Shown here: positions 25,201-38,496 of the stretch, piece after piece
Layout: each line of letters starts with the position of its first letter
How positions within the stretch are numbered: the first letter of the stretch is position 1
From: Physcomitrium patens
Taxonomy: Eukaryota; Streptophyta; Bryopsida; Funariales; Funariaceae
DNA length: 64,000 nucleotides
Reading direction: 5' to 3'
Assembly: GCF_000002425.4 (NCBI RefSeq)
Contig: NC_037255.1
Coordinates: forward strand, 10,808,622 to 10,872,621
Notes under the pieces: generated by a model
The model's database searches: none
Seen by the model: only the letters and a program-made list of their open reading frames with translations
What the model was told of the DNA's origin: nothing
Made by a program: the position numbers and the translations under genes

Positions 25201-28200
25201 CTGGCTTTGGTGCTTCAAGTTTCATCTGAAGATCCACATGAAAGAATGTGAACAGGAGGTGATGGTCCGGAGACAGATTGGCAGGAAGTTGAACTTTGAA
25301 CTCGTCATGAAAGTGAGGCGTTTTCGTATTAGAATCAATCTGAGAGTGGGCATACTTCTGCATAGAGCTATCAGCATCCCTGGGATAAAGAGCCTGTTTT
25401 GCATAAAAACACCTCGTCAAAGACATCAAAATAACACCTTACATCAGCAGCATAGAGAAAAAAATTAGGCGTAACATTCGAACTAAGGGGTAAACTATTC
25501 TTTTTTGGTTTTTCTTGGTTTTTTTATTCTATCTTTTATCTTTTATCTTTTATTTTAAGATAAAGATTAAGACATACCTCAAGGGGTGGCTTTCGAATAT
25601 CGCTATCATCCACCCTGAGCTCCAGCCGAATGAAAAGGTTTCGCTTTCGGTTAAGTGTGACAGATTGTGGATAAACATAGAGGCAGTGCAACAGCTGTGA
25701 CAATGGCTCAGGTTTCGGACCCAGTCGATATTCAACAGCACGAAACTGTAACATCCAAATAAGAAATAACAAAAAATGAGTGGAGCTTCTTGGTTCGGAC
25801 CAATGAATGCTACAAAAATACATCGAAGATATACACAGATGTAACTAATTCCTGGACATCGAAAGATTAACCATCTTGCAAATAAGTATTTGTTTTTATT
25901 CCCAGTGTGGTTCTTTTAAAGAAGAAGACTGCTCGAAGTAAAAACAAAGTACCTCTGATCGCCCCAGATCAAGACTACTTCCACTGCCTGAAAGTAAGTC
26001 ACGATGTACAGGACTATTTTTCTGATATCCATTATATAGCGCCTTCGTGAATTCAAGCCCTTGAGAAGAACGCCCTGATAATGATGCTCCTATAGAACGA
26101 GAATCAGCATCAAAGGAGCCATTACTGAAACTGCCGCACTCGGAGATGCAATCCGCCTCATGATCATCACTGCCCAGCCTCTCAATCTCAAGACGCAAAA
26201 TTGCCTTCACTGGCTTGTGCACTTTACGCTTTGGATCTTGGAAAGAAAGCACGCTTGATTGGCCGCCAGGTTGTTCAATCTTGTAACCAAACAGACCTTG
26301 TTAAAAGAACAGATGACATACTGTATAAAGTGCATTAAGCATATTTCAAAAGCATGATGTACGACCAAAAACGCTTAAACTACTGCTAAATGAAGTGAGA
26401 ACATACAACGTACCAGAAGCATATCCTCTGTATAATTCTCTTTCACACGATGAAGGCTCGACACATCAACCAGAACTGGAACACTGGCAGAGTCGGCCTT
26501 TGAGTCAGCAATCAGCCTGCCATCTAAATCCAGTGATGCCTCCATGAGAGCAGACCCCAAAATGCCTGAAGGCAACGGGCTGCTTGTTGGAGATGACGAG
26601 AAGCCTCCCACACCCCCAGTAACATTCGCGTCAAACAGCGCAATCATCGACCAAGCGAATGGTTCACGAAACGGCATTACTCTTGCCCATACTTGCAGTT
26701 TTTGTTTCTCATGTTCTGTCAAATGTACCTTCAAACAGAGGGAGCCAACTGGTGTTAAATAGCTCTAACCCATGTTACTTTGTATGTCCTTAAGCTGATT
26801 CGAAGCGAAATAAAAACAACAGTCATTCTTGGAAACCAATTAAATCGTGAACTATCATAATGGTTTCAGCACATAAATCGAGTACAGAACCATCTCTATG
26901 TTTTCGAAGTATCCATTTGATAGAGTTGCAACATCGCAAGAGACAGGAGAAATTCCGCTCACTTGGAAATGCATAAGACAAACTCACAGGTTCTTTACGT
27001 GTGTAGACAGAAGGAGTAACACCCCCCTCTTCTGTGACATGCTTCTCAAGCTGCACTAATAAGCAGATTGCTGGTGATGGTGCTGCCAGAGAGAAAATAG
27101 CTTTCCTTTGAGATCCACTACCTTCCTGTCGAGATCATGAGTCCAAGACACCCACCTTAAGAGAACTTGCCAATCATACATGCCATTAATGACATTAAAA
27201 ACCACAAATCGTACAGATTATCAAAAGACTAGTGGTTGTTATGCAATCTTACATCTTGAAACTCAGCTGGTAAACATCGAAAGTGAAAATCCTCTGAAAG
27301 CTTTTCTCGCTTCTCCCGATGATAGACACATATTGTACCATACCACGGCTCTGGATCATGCCAAATTTAAATGTTGTAATCATTATAGAATGGAAGCAGC
27401 AATCTCAACTCCAAATTGAATTGAACTATACATGGATTAATTTTCCCAGTAGGCCCCTGTGGAACAAGTCTCACCAACAAGACCGGCTTGAATATTGAGA
27501 GATACGACCTTCACGGAAATCCTCAGCCCGTCACTGCAATCACCCAGAATCAAAGTTCATGTGGTGTAACATTGCAAGAGTCCAAACACTACCAGACGTT
27601 ATATGCCTTATAGCCCTCCACGCAGGGATACGTCTCAGATTTATAAGGCGTGAAACTTTAATAATAAAAATAGGAATTACAACTACAGGTTTAACTGCAC
27701 AGAGCCGCAGATATGTGATCAACACGAGAATAATAAGGTTTCTAGCCCCAAAAAGATTGGCAAATGAACTCAAAGGACCTCGATGAAAATGCCGTTGGAA
27801 TCTCTGGTATTCTTTGACCACATACGGATGCCCTCGCTGCCCGCCAACTAAAAACTGGCTCGTATGAAGGTAGCGGAGCCCCACCATAATGCTGCATACA
27901 TGACACGGTATCCTTACTCTGAGGAAATCATCGAAGACAATGCCCAAAAAAATCATATTACCGGAATTACAACAAGTAGTTAACCAAGCAATCCCCACAC
28001 AGCCATACGTAAGAAGAATTCTCTCTTTATTTACTCTACAACCTAGCTAAACGTGAGAATTGCAAACAGCCCACACAAAGAAAGGATATGAAAGATCAAG
28101 CGTTTACAGTAGTTTAGCAGCGTGCTTCCTCTTAAATGACATTGGATTTGGAATTCCGTTCCGTAATAGCCTTTCCTCACAACGTGAGAAACATTAATGA

Positions 28201-29588
28201 GCACACAGTCATTTGATGATGTCTTTATTATTGGAGAAGTTGCAAGTTCTCTTTCATATAGACTGTGGTGGAAAAGGACCATGATGCAACCCATTTATTT
28301 GTCAGATCATTCCTATTTACTTAGTCTTCATTCTCTTGGGAGTACTTGGAGACTTTAAAATGTTCCTCTTTTCATGATATTTTGGGATTGCACAGATGCT
28401 TACCTTGATTTAGAGACAAAGAACTTCAAGCAAACTCATCTTAATGATAAAAAAAAATAATAATTAAACTAAGCCACACTTCTCTCCAAGGAATTAACAC
28501 GAGTTGAAACAACTGATACACCTGACACTCTCATTTTCTTCCTCTATGAGGAAGTAAAAAAGGACGAATATCCATACGATGTTTCAGCAAGTTATTTGAG
28601 AACCCTAATGTGACTAGCCGTCATGTCATCATACTTCCAAAGTTAGGTGAGAGGTAAAGGGTTTGGCCAAAAGAACCTTCGGTGCTTTGGTGACGATTGA
28701 ATCTGGAGCATCACTTCCTGTTGACCTCCCAGAAAATCGACCTGAAAACAACCCTCCGGAATATCTTCCAGACGTCGTTGGATCTTCATCATCTGTAGTG
28801 TCTCCATGCCTCCCAAGCCTTATGTTGGAAAGGCGTAGCTCTACGACCATAACGTATATGATTAACAGGATGGTAGGCTGTCAATAAAATATGTAGCGGT
28901 ACCAAACGAAAGGAAAGTGAAATGAGAAACAACTGTGAATATGAAAATGTATCTCCCTATGACAACCTAATAACAATCATAGATCTTATCCTTCTTGAAC
29001 AACCTTTAATTAATTTTCATACGAAAGGGAGACCGTGAATATGAAAATATATTTACCTGTCTCTACATCTGTGTCAGGTCCTTCAAAAATCTGGTTTTCA
29101 AATACAGGAAGTGGAACACTTTCATAATGTCCGTATTTGCTTTCATCCTTCACCCAATCTGAAGTGTAGCTTTGAAGCACCTCTTTTAAATGTGGCCATG
29201 GCTCCACATTGTCATCCAACTGCCAGCATTGACGTAGAGTAGCAAAAAATATTATTTAGTCCGCTCTTGGAAGACTAAGAGCCAATGACAAGTCTTCAAA
29301 AATATCTCTTCCATAACAAGTTAGCAGCGAAGATCGTAGCTTTCACATATTACTGCCAGAAGCTAGCAACAAATTGCTCGCTTAGAAAGTTCATGGCGGG
29401 AACCATGTGTCGAATGGCAACCTCGTAAATAGGAATCACGATTCGTCATTATACCAAACATACGAAAGCCAACAGCAAGTAGAGAAATACATCTGGAATC
29501 TCACCAAGAGCTCAACGTCTGCCGACTGCCCAGAGTTAGGATGTGGGATACGCTTAAACCGCTGCCCACTCAAGGCAATCTCACCCAT
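16222..29588 (-). CDS. SPK1: SPIKE1, DOCK-family guanine nucleotide exchange factor for ROP GTPases
   Basis: Thirty-one coding exons, 1902 residues: 29588-29505, 29219-29057, 28840-28635, 27891-27779, 27533-27475, 27350-27253, 27125-26988, 26728-26414, 26279-25953, 25745-25578, 25393-25202, 24736-24693, 24412-24340, 24217-24059, 23763-23656, 23367-23330, 23225-23081, 22985-22859, 22653-22460, 22100-21970, 21683-21608, 21399-21289, 21052-20870, 20559-20422, 20141-19926, 19793-19446, 18995-18663, 18404-18216, 17776-17560, 17418-16658, 16476-16222. All are GT-AG, every phase closes and no stop interrupts. The N-terminus has RFKRIP and EPWPHL blocks as in Arabidopsis SPK1 (1830 residues). The DHR1/C2-like lipid-binding region is ~510-700 (HCLYVYPQSVTL, HHLLFTFFHVDLQ). 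The DHR2 catalytic region is ~1400-1880 (PDLHIMWLLYLCE, SAVKYLQLANKLF, RVGFYGKSFG, HIIPDSRQVK, DTPFTKNGK), ending ELSHFIPAILSEL. It activates ROPs that drive WAVE/SCAR-Arp2/3 actin assembly and polar growth. The start is supported by an acceptor 3 nt before the ATG. Confidence 0.97.
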
Positions 29589-29591
29589 CCC

Positions 29592-31957
29592 CTGCTAACC
29601 GATCCAAAGAACGTCTTGGTAAGTAACATTCTGGTGTTGCCAAAAGTTAAAAGCAATGAACCTCGTCGTTAATAAACTTACATATAGAAACAACACAGCC
29701 AACTCTATAGGCAATAGATGACGGTACCTACTTGATTGCTCGGACGTAGTTCAAAACTGCTCCAAATTTAAGATCCACTTAGTCCTTGTAATCAAGTTTT
29801 CTTTCCCTCTCATATTCGTGAAGCTTACATTCTCTAAATGAATTATACTTCTATGTTGGGCCTGTATGTCCCCATGCGTTTCTTACAGTACTAGGCTACT
29901 TTTATGAGATATCTTCACCACTACTAACTTGACTATAGCTAGAAACTTAATAAATGCCGATAATAAAACCAACTATTCAGCCAACACCAGCATAAGGCTC
30001 ATATGAGATGATCCAAGGTAGTCAGCTACAATGTGCTCTTCGAGATTTTAATACGTTTCAGACTGTGAAGGTGCCGACTAAGTACCTAGTTCAGAGTAAG
30101 TGGCTAAATGGTATGTCCTTGGATTAATAACGATCTGCGAAGAGCTTCACTAAGAACGCCTAATGCAAGTCGATGAACATGTTGACCAGACAAACAGCCG
30201 TTGTATAACTGCATTAATCATTCAGTTAGACGGCATTCTTCTTAAATGATACCCTACTTCTCCAAGTGTGCTTCTATCGGCCTCGTGCGCTTACCTCAAC
30301 TCTCTAAATTCTGCAATGAGAAAGAAACCTTTTGATTGCGCTTAATCACTAACATTTTGTACCGGGAACTACGTGTATGCGGAGGCAGTGAGCAAAAATC
30401 CAGTGTTTTTTGACATGAATGTTTAATTCTCATGCCTGATATTCCTCGCTATTACACTTGCTTTGATGGGGAGTAGGTTAGGAGCGATGCGCTCAGCATT
30501 TTGTAATCTGGTCACATATTCTAATGACGAGGATGAGCTCATGACACCATGACAATTTCCTCCTGCACAAAAGCTGCAGCACCCTGATTTAACAACAAGT
30601 TAATGTTTTAATAAGAAGATCCGCGTCTTAGACAATGTAACATTGTCTGAACAACATGACCTGTGATGCAAGCCATAGGAGTGAATTGATTAAGCTAATC
30701 TTTTGACTGGAGGGAAACTGCAAACTAAAACCAGCTTTTACATTCCTGGGATGGGGTAGACGACGAGCATCCCGTTCTAAAGCACAGACCATACTGCATG
30801 AGAAACTCTCCTGCAAGGCTTTCTTAGTAACCATGAAGAGCTCTTAGAGCTAAACTTCCAGCTCTAGTTGTTCTAAGTTTTAAAGAGGCGAGAAAGACGG
30901 AGGTAAGTATGCTAAAGTGACCAACTTGTGGAGCCTGAGCGCAAAGATAAGTTAAATTAGGAAATTGCCCTTGTCAGATACGACCTAAAAGGTTTGATCA
31001 GCTCATTGTTTGAGAGATAGGAATGACAGAGAAAATCCTGCTTGATCATCAAGAGGAACAAGAACCACAAATCTGCTGAGCTGATTTCTATCAACAACGC
31101 TCTTCTCCAAACTAACATCACCATTTCCTATGCATTTGAGACAAAATTTAACCAGCAATTCTTTGAAGAATGCGAATTCAGACAAAGATTGCCAGCTGCT
31201 CTAAGGAATTAGCACACACTACAAAGTTAAGGTCCAAATTGACATACTTCCCGCGATTGATAAATTCACCTCACCCTCAACCACACTGACCAGAAGGACC
31301 AGGGATTACTCGCATCCAAAATTTGATGGAGAGGAAATTTGCGGAGATATAATAATTGAAAAAACAAAAAACAAAAAACAAAAACAAAAACAAAACAAAA
31401 CAAACAAGAATACAAATTATAGGTGAGAAAGAAATTAGTAAACAATGCAGGGAGAACACTTAATTGGAAAAGATGCCTTTGACACTGGCTACCTGCACTT
31501 CTATGAAGAAAAACAAAATCATTAATTGACAAAATCCAATACGACGCTGCGTAGTCTTTTCCGATAGCCCCCGCTAAACAACCGCATTACGAAGGATTCC
31601 TTTCGAGGTACATTAGAGAGGTAAAGAAAGCGACACCTCCACCACAACCTAAACGCAACACACCGTAATAGGAAATTTATAAAAAAATAAAAAAATAAAA
31701 AAATAAACAATCAAACAAACAAAACAAACAAAAACCCTAAAACCCTAAAAAACCAATGCAGGCACACAATGACGATACCGAGAACTCCATCATACCAAAA
31801 ACGAACATCCTTCTTCCAGAAAACCACAATCCAGACCTCGGGAAGAAAAAACCATTAAATTAAAATTAAATTTTAAAACGAAATCAACTCAAATTTTAAT
31901 CATGATCGAGGTCGAAATCAAATGTTTGAAATCATCGGAAAAATCCACGCAACAGAC
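29592..31957 (-). other. Inferred 5' UTR intron of SPIKE1
   Basis: An acceptor (CAG) sits 3 nt upstream of the SPIKE1 ATG, so the first coding exon must be preceded by an intron. A plausible leader donor (GAG then GTCTGT on the minus strand) is at 31958, at the edge of a GC-richer block. The intervening ~2.4 kb has no recognisable coding sequence and contains A-rich homopolymer tracts at 31360-31405 and 31680-31735. Additional leader exons within it cannot be excluded. Confidence 0.35.
31732..31748 (+). promoter_or_regulatory. Two overlapping telo-box motifs (AAACCCTAA)
   Basis: Copies at 31732-31740 and 31740-31748 share one base. Telo-boxes are plant cis-elements bound by Myb-type telomere-repeat factors and are common near start sites of growth-related genes, and they can recruit Polycomb complexes. 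Here they lie just downstream of the inferred SPIKE1 leader exon. A regulatory role is inference. Confidence 0.5.
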
Positions 31958-32470
31958 CTCGTCTCTCGAATCATGAACAGTAGGCACCGGCAGAACACTT
32001 TCTCAGCTCCCAAAGTCTCCGAAACCTGCTCCCATGAAAATGCGGCTACCAGAGGCCTCCCCGCGCCATTCCCAGCCGTGTAAAGCACAGCCGAACGAGA
32101 ACGAGAAGGGGAACCAGGAGGAAGCAGGCCCACCGGAGGCAGAAAACCAGCCCGGCCTCAGGGCGACGCAGATCGGTGGAGCTCGATGCCTGCGCATTCC
32201 TCCATAGCCGCTCCTACTCTGCTCTGCCTATGCTCGGGCAGGGCAGGGCTGGGCACGGCAGGGCAGGGCTGGGCAGGGCCGGGCAGGTTAGGGAAGGGCA
32301 GCCAGCCTATCTTCCAAAAAGTCCCCCCACCCCCTCCCGTCTGCCCTCTGTCTCTCATTGAGGGCTTTGCCCTTGGCCCCTGGAATGTCCGACGTGGCAG
32401 TATTGGGACCTGAGTTCACCGACGTCTGCCCCGTTTGAAGGGAGGAGGGGGGGGGGTTCGTATCGACCAA
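31958..32470 (-). promoter_or_regulatory. GC-rich promoter/leader block of SPIKE1
   Basis: This block has the highest GC content of the gene island and abuts the inferred leader-exon donor at 31958. Frames are open on both strands (e.g. 31918-32133, 32176-32361), but their residues are low-complexity and strand-symmetric, as expected for a GC-rich non-coding island. It includes the G-tract cluster at 32236-32299 and a run of ten or more G at about 32447-32457. Confidence 0.4.
32236..32299 (+). other. G-tract cluster with G-quadruplex potential
   Basis: The block begins GGGCAGGGCAGGGCTGGG, four G3 tracts with 2-nt loops, and continues with several more G3 tracts to about 32299. This meets the classical intramolecular G-quadruplex rule on the plus strand, which is the non-coding strand with respect to SPIKE1. 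Confidence 0.85.
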
Positions 32471-32571
32471 CGAGGATCTAGTTTGTATGTGGCCTCGTGG
32501 AGGGGGAATCTCTGGCTTATAACTACCATTGTTGATTGGTAATGAAGAATAAGAGCACCCCCGCCCACCCC

Positions 32572-32735
32572 TCTTTCATTTATTTATTTATTTATTTATT
32601 CCCTCCTATAGATATTTATTTATTTATTTATTCCCTCCTGTAGATATTTATTTATTTATTTATTCCCTCCTGTAGATATTTATCTATTTATTTATTCCCT
32701 CCTATAGATATTTATCTATTTATTTATTCCTCCCC
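32572..32735. repeat. Minisatellite, 32-bp unit, about four to five copies
   Basis: The marker CCCTCCT recurs at 32601, 32633, 32665 and 32697, an exact 32-bp period. Each unit is a (TTTA)n stretch followed by TTCCCTCCTRTAGATA. A fifth partial unit ends in a C-run at about 32730-32740. The array sits at the boundary between the SPIKE1 promoter island and the AT-rich repeat domain. Confidence 0.95.
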
Positions 32736-35700
32736 CCCCCCATTTACTGTATTCTTATCATTAATATTATTATTATTATTCAACCTCTTTAGTATGTTTG
32801 TGTGCGTGGGTTGTATACGTTACACTATGATCGTGACACTTGATTTTCCATTATTGCACTAGTGCATTGTTTTTGATGGGTGGTGTGAGTCGTTGTTTTT
32901 ATTTCTATCAGAATAAAATATATGTGTGATAATTATTAATGACATTTTTTTTTTTCCCGAAGTACCCAATGGAAACCACGGCTCTGCACTGTGCTAAGTA
33001 TGTGTTGAAATCCACTAAATACGTTTTTTCTTCTTCAATAAATCTATTAAAAATTAAATATGTATTATGTTTATTTCTCTATTTTTAATTTTCTTCATTT
33101 TTCATCTTACATTCGAAATAGAACCGATTTTCTGCAAAATCCAGGAAATAGGTGTAGGAGTTTTAACAAAAGATCCAATCTGTTATAGGGATTATGAATT
33201 CCACACTATCAAAAATCGATAGAACATATTCAAAAAAATATCATTGGAATACTAGTTCTTGTGAAAATTAACCTAGAAATAAAAACTCAACAAAAATATT
33301 TTACCGTTAAAACACTTCAAAACCCCAAAGTTTCTATTTTCTGTACAATAATACTCAAGAAAAATTTAGAATTAAACTTAGAAATTATTATATGAAATTG
33401 GTTCTTTAACAAAGTAAGAATAAAACCATAAAAGAGAAAAAAATGTTAATTATTTAATTTAAAAACCTGACCAAAAAATTCCCAAATATTTTGGATTTAA
33501 TTATTGTACTTTAACTTCTTTTTACAACTTCTAGGAATATTTGAATTAAAATAGGCATCATAAAGTATGTTATTAACTAATCTTCTTAACTAATGTTCTT
33601 AAATACATTAAAGTTTAAGAGATATTTATGAAATTAACAAGTATCAAAATTTATATTTGATTTAAAGAAGATTCTAAGCAAAATTGAATGCAAGGTTGGG
33701 GTGTTACATTCCAATTGACATGCAAAAAAATGATTTTTCAGATTTTTACCATGAAACAAAGTATAATAAAGATTTATAAGAGATTTATAAACTTTTATCA
33801 ACTTATAAAAGTAAATTGTTATTACAAGTGTAAAATTATCACTAATGTATGAATACAAAAGGATATACAAATCTTTTGATATACACTATTTTTCAAATAT
33901 CTTTTATGTAAATACAACATTAAGCATTACATCTTTTATGTAAATACAACATTAAACATGTCTAGAGTACTTATTCTCAATTTATTTTTTTGACATAATG
34001 CTGTATGTATGTATGTATGTATGTATTCAATTTTATAAGACATCAAGTGAAGGTATATATGTTTATATTAATATTTAAAAATATACACATTATTGATTTA
34101 AGTACAAAGAAATCATTTTTATAACATATAATATTAAAAACATGATAAGATTAATTGATTAATATATAATATTTAGAAATTTATTGATATTTTAAAGATC
34201 AAATATAAAATTGAAAATTTAATAATGATATATCTAAGAAGTTTGATTTTTTATACAAATATTTGATTGTAGTTGTAAAATAGACATTTACTAAGAAATT
34301 CATATTAAATTATATTATTTGAAATATATATATACATATATAGGAAAATATTAAAATAATCCAAGATTTTATTAAACTGATCTACCTATCTTAACCATCA
34401 TAAAAATAAAATAAAACCTCAATATTTATTTTTTTATTATTAAATCTACAACCAATGAAAACCAACCACATTCCTCATTATCATAATCTTCATCATTTTT
34501 ACAATTATGGCAGCTACATAATCTCTTGACTCTTTAATAAAAAAATATTTTTTTCCTTAAAAAGAAGCTAGAGACAATTTTGGATTTAATCTTTGTGCCA
34601 TGCCTCCTATCTCCTTCTTATATTGAACTTTGCACTCAGAGTATCTCAATACAATATACCATATATATTGATCAAAGTATTCTATAAAGAGTTTTTTTTC
34701 TTTGTTTACCAATTCATAGCTCATTCTACTTGGCTCATTCCACTTGTTCATTATAGGTCATGATATGGATTGCAATTCTATCAAAGTTTTATAAGAAATA
34801 CAAAGATTTGACCTATAAATGGCCTTAATCATATACTATAGGATTTTTCTAGTTGTTAACTCTTTGTTCACTTCTTTTAAACTTTTTGTATATATGTCAT
34901 TTCAAGTTTTGATATTGTTAATATTAGGAGTCAAAATAGTATTAGTAGTGATATTTTTAAATCATTTGAGTAGTATTTTAGGATACAATACATTTTTATC
35001 TTAGCTTGAATATTATTTGAAAGCATCAAGATATAAGTATTTTTCTTTACGTTTTGCCTTTCTATGTATATGGATGTATTGCACTTATGTGAAATTCCAC
35101 CCTTTTTATTGATGAAAAAAACTTACTTATTTATATCAATAATTATTTTTGACTGCTACAAAATTTGTTATAAGTAGAACAAATATTCTAACTATAATAA
35201 TTCAACAAACTATAGTTGTTATTGCCACTACAAAGCATGACAATATGCATTTTATAATTATCTTTTTTAAACTATCATTGTAATATTCTTCTTATCAAGT
35301 ACACTAGAACTTTTGATTTATCATTTGTTGCAACTCTTATTCAATACAAACATGACAATAAGTTTAGTCTTATCTTAATTGCCACTTTTTTTTGTCTCTC
35401 TTTTGTAAGCTATTTTGTTTTTTATTTCCAAAGTCATGTATCATATGACAGTATGTAGATAGAGACAATGTTTAAGCACACCAAATAATTGAGAATTTTA
35501 GTTGAGTTGATTGAAGAGCTACAATAAGATGGGAGTTACAAGAATTTGGACTATTGGACGTAAATAAAGATATGGAAGCAAAAAATGGTATGGAATGAAG
35601 AGTGGAGGTGTAAAAGAGCTAAGCCAATAAAAAGAGTAGCAACAAAAATGGAGATGTAGTGGGCATAAAGAATAGAAAGGAGATGTCATTATCATTGCTA

Positions 35701-38204
35701 TTTATAATTGTAGCAACAAGTATCCATAGCATCATCATTTTGTTTTATATTGGCATATCACATGATAAGCATGGTGATTAAAAAGAAATAAGATAGACCT
35801 AGACTATGGTGTGGATACAATTTGATAGCCATGTTGGTGATTGGAGAAGAAGGCATACTAATATACATTGGTACAAGGTTGATTTTGTTTGAGAGTGCAA
35901 TTGCAAATTATTTTGCAATAGATAATGATGTTGTAGGTGATGATCTTAAGGTAGGTCATCTTTACTATATTTTGATTTTTGGAAGGTGAATGTAGAATTA
36001 AGCTTAGATATTTTTTTTGAGTCATGTCATATTTGATATCCAAAAGATTTTATTGATGAAAGATGTGTTGGATTTTTAGAATTTTATGATTTTATGATCT
36101 AGAATTGAATATTGGAGCCGATTTTGCTCATGTAAAAAAATTTAGGTCGTGCAAAAGAATTTTAGGGCATTTAACAAAAAATATTAAATACCTTGGTTTA
36201 ATAGTTGCTAATTTGGAAATGAATTTACATATACAACATTAATATTATTTCATTAATTTATTTCTTTAATAATTTAATTTATATTTTTTATTGAATATTT
36301 TTGTACTCTATGGCTATTTGTATAATTGATGCAATTAATTTGCTTCAATGGCCATAAAGCACAAAATTATGGCGATTGATAATACCTATAATGAATGTAA
36401 TTGTGGTCTCTTAGCTTTTAGAGTTCTTTCAATGATTTTTTTGTAGTTTTTATATATAGGCATATACTAAAGAATTAACTCGGATTATAAAACAACAATA
36501 GGAAAGAAATGATAGCACCAATGGTAGTAGTAGGTTATTTAATGCTTTGCAAAAAAATATCATAAATGTTCTTGCATACATGTTATTTCTATAATATTAT
36601 ATTACATATAAAAAGAATATATAAGACTGCGCATGTAAGTTAGTCTAAATTTGATGAATAAATGTAATTATTTGTAAATTTGTGTAAGAGCTATAAGTAT
36701 ATATTTTGTACAATCATGAATATAAATCTTTCTTCATATTACTAAATAACCTAATTTTTCACCATTCACATACTAGCTATATCTAAATTATACATATAGA
36801 TAGTTATCAGGGCATGATAATTTAAGTAGAATAAGTGCACATATTGAATCTGCCTCTTTTGCAATTTTTACAATGTTAAACATTTTTTGCCACTTCAACA
36901 ACTTTAAATTGTGACGGTATATGTTGTATAGAAGATTCAACACCAAATTGTCTTGTAAAGCTAGGTGCTCCGTGCAATCGATTCGTTAGACAACTAACTA
37001 TTAGATTTTCTAATCTCATAATTGTTAATGCAAGCTCCAAAAGTTGACTACACAGTCTTTTTTGTTAGTAGAAGGATAACAACTTAAATATTTAACTAAT
37101 AACATTAAAGACAAAGTGAAGATCTTTAGAAGATGCAAATGAATTTTTTGGTAGTATTGAAGGTATTAAAGCAACAATATTCACAAAATAATATTGAAAA
37201 TAAAAATCTTCTACTGTCAAAATACCTCTATTATGTAACATAGTTTGAATCTTATGCTTGCATGGTATTTTCAATATCTTTGTCAATGTGCATATGTAAG
37301 AATTAACATCAAATACCTCTTTTTTCAAACTTTTCAAAGGCAAGATTGAATGCATATATAGATACTTGTTGTACAATATTTGTGAAACAAAAGATGGTAT
37401 ATTGATAATATACACAAGTTATTTTTTAACATTCTTATATACTAATCACTCTTGTTATATTTAAAAAAAAAAATATACAAGAGCCAAATTTGTACATCTT
37501 ATAAATCTTTGATGAAAACTTTCAAATACAATTTGAAATCTAAATATCTATTTTCAACTTAAAATATAATTATATTTTTAAATCAAAGATAATTATTTAT
37601 TCAAGTTTTAATATATATATATATATAATATCAAATTATTTTATAAATATTTAATAGCCCAATAGAAAATAGTGAAAATATACTTAGTAGAAAGAGTAGT
37701 CTACTCTCAATTATAATAAAAAGAGTATTTAATATATTTTTTCAATCAACTAAAAATAAAAATCAACATATTTTTATATTTTTAAAAAATACTCCTTGTA
37801 ATTTATTAAGATGTTTTTTTTGAATGTGCCATATATAAAATATGAAATTAGAAGTAAAAAAAATATTTTCAATAAAATTAATCAATATCAAAGCTTGATC
37901 GGATCTAATACAAATAAATTGAATATTTCGACATAATTAAAGAAGTTGAATCAAGGCCTAATAAAAGAATGATTATATCTCTTCTTAAAAAAACAAAAAT
38001 AATTATGAAAGAAGTATTTATCATGGATATACATATTTATCCTAATTTTTACCTATATGATTAAATAGAAATAAATAAAAGTAGATTTATTTCATAAATG
38101 TTTTTAGAAAAGCTTCTTAGAAGCTTTATAGAAATTGCTTTGATTTTATATATATATTTGTAGTTGATTAGTAGTTTAGAAAATTGGTCAACAAGTTAAT
38201 CACA
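32736..38204. other. AT-rich, gene-free domain with decayed repeats
   Basis: Very low GC content and dense stop codons on both strands. It contains short AT and (GTAT)n microsatellites (e.g. near 34000-34025 and 37608-37630). A slightly GC-richer patch at about 35400-36100 may be old transposon sequence but shows no domain that I recognise. No gene can be supported. Confidence 0.7.
33120..33708 (-). mobile_element. Possible solo LTR or LTR remnant
   Basis: Read on the minus strand, the sequence begins at 33708 with TGTAACACCCCAACCTT, the typical 5' terminus of many plant Ty3/gypsy LTRs (TGTAACACCCC). The following ~500 bp resembles LTR sequence in texture, but the opposite CA end and a target duplication could not be fixed. 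It could equally be a truncated element. Confidence 0.35.
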
Positions 38205-38496
38205 TGTTGATACCTTGCGGAAAAAGCTAACTATGTCGCACACACATAAAAAACTTGTCTTGCAAGTTAAGATACATGTCTTACGAAGTCAATACCTTTT
38301 GGAGATCATATAGGATATTGCCACATAGCTCTTAGTTAAGAGTATATATAAAGGCAAGAGTAAAGCCTTCTTCATTCTTATCAATGCCTTTCTAGTCTTT
38401 ATTCTTATCTCAAGACTTTTTAGTCTTCTTGTCTTTAGCAATAGCCATTTTAGTTTAATATCATATCATCTATAATTGACTTTCTACTTCTTTCCA
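38205..38496 (+). repeat. Probable 5' LTR of element C
   Basis: Starts TGTTGATACC and ends TTTCCA, directly followed by an imperfect initiator-Met primer site (AAGAGCA core). A diverged minus-strand match to its AAAAAACTTGTCTT segment is seen at about 56285-56340. Boundaries are approximate because no second copy is intact. Confidence 0.45.

Noticed and set aside
31360-31405. Interrupted-repeat tract considered as a CRISPR-like or structured array
   Set aside because: It is an A-rich (AAAAAC)n simple repeat; there are no spacers, and the genome is eukaryotic.
32176-32413. Overlapping Gly/Ala/Pro-rich frames on both strands
   Set aside because: They are translations of the G-tract cluster and GC-rich leader, open on both strands because of composition.
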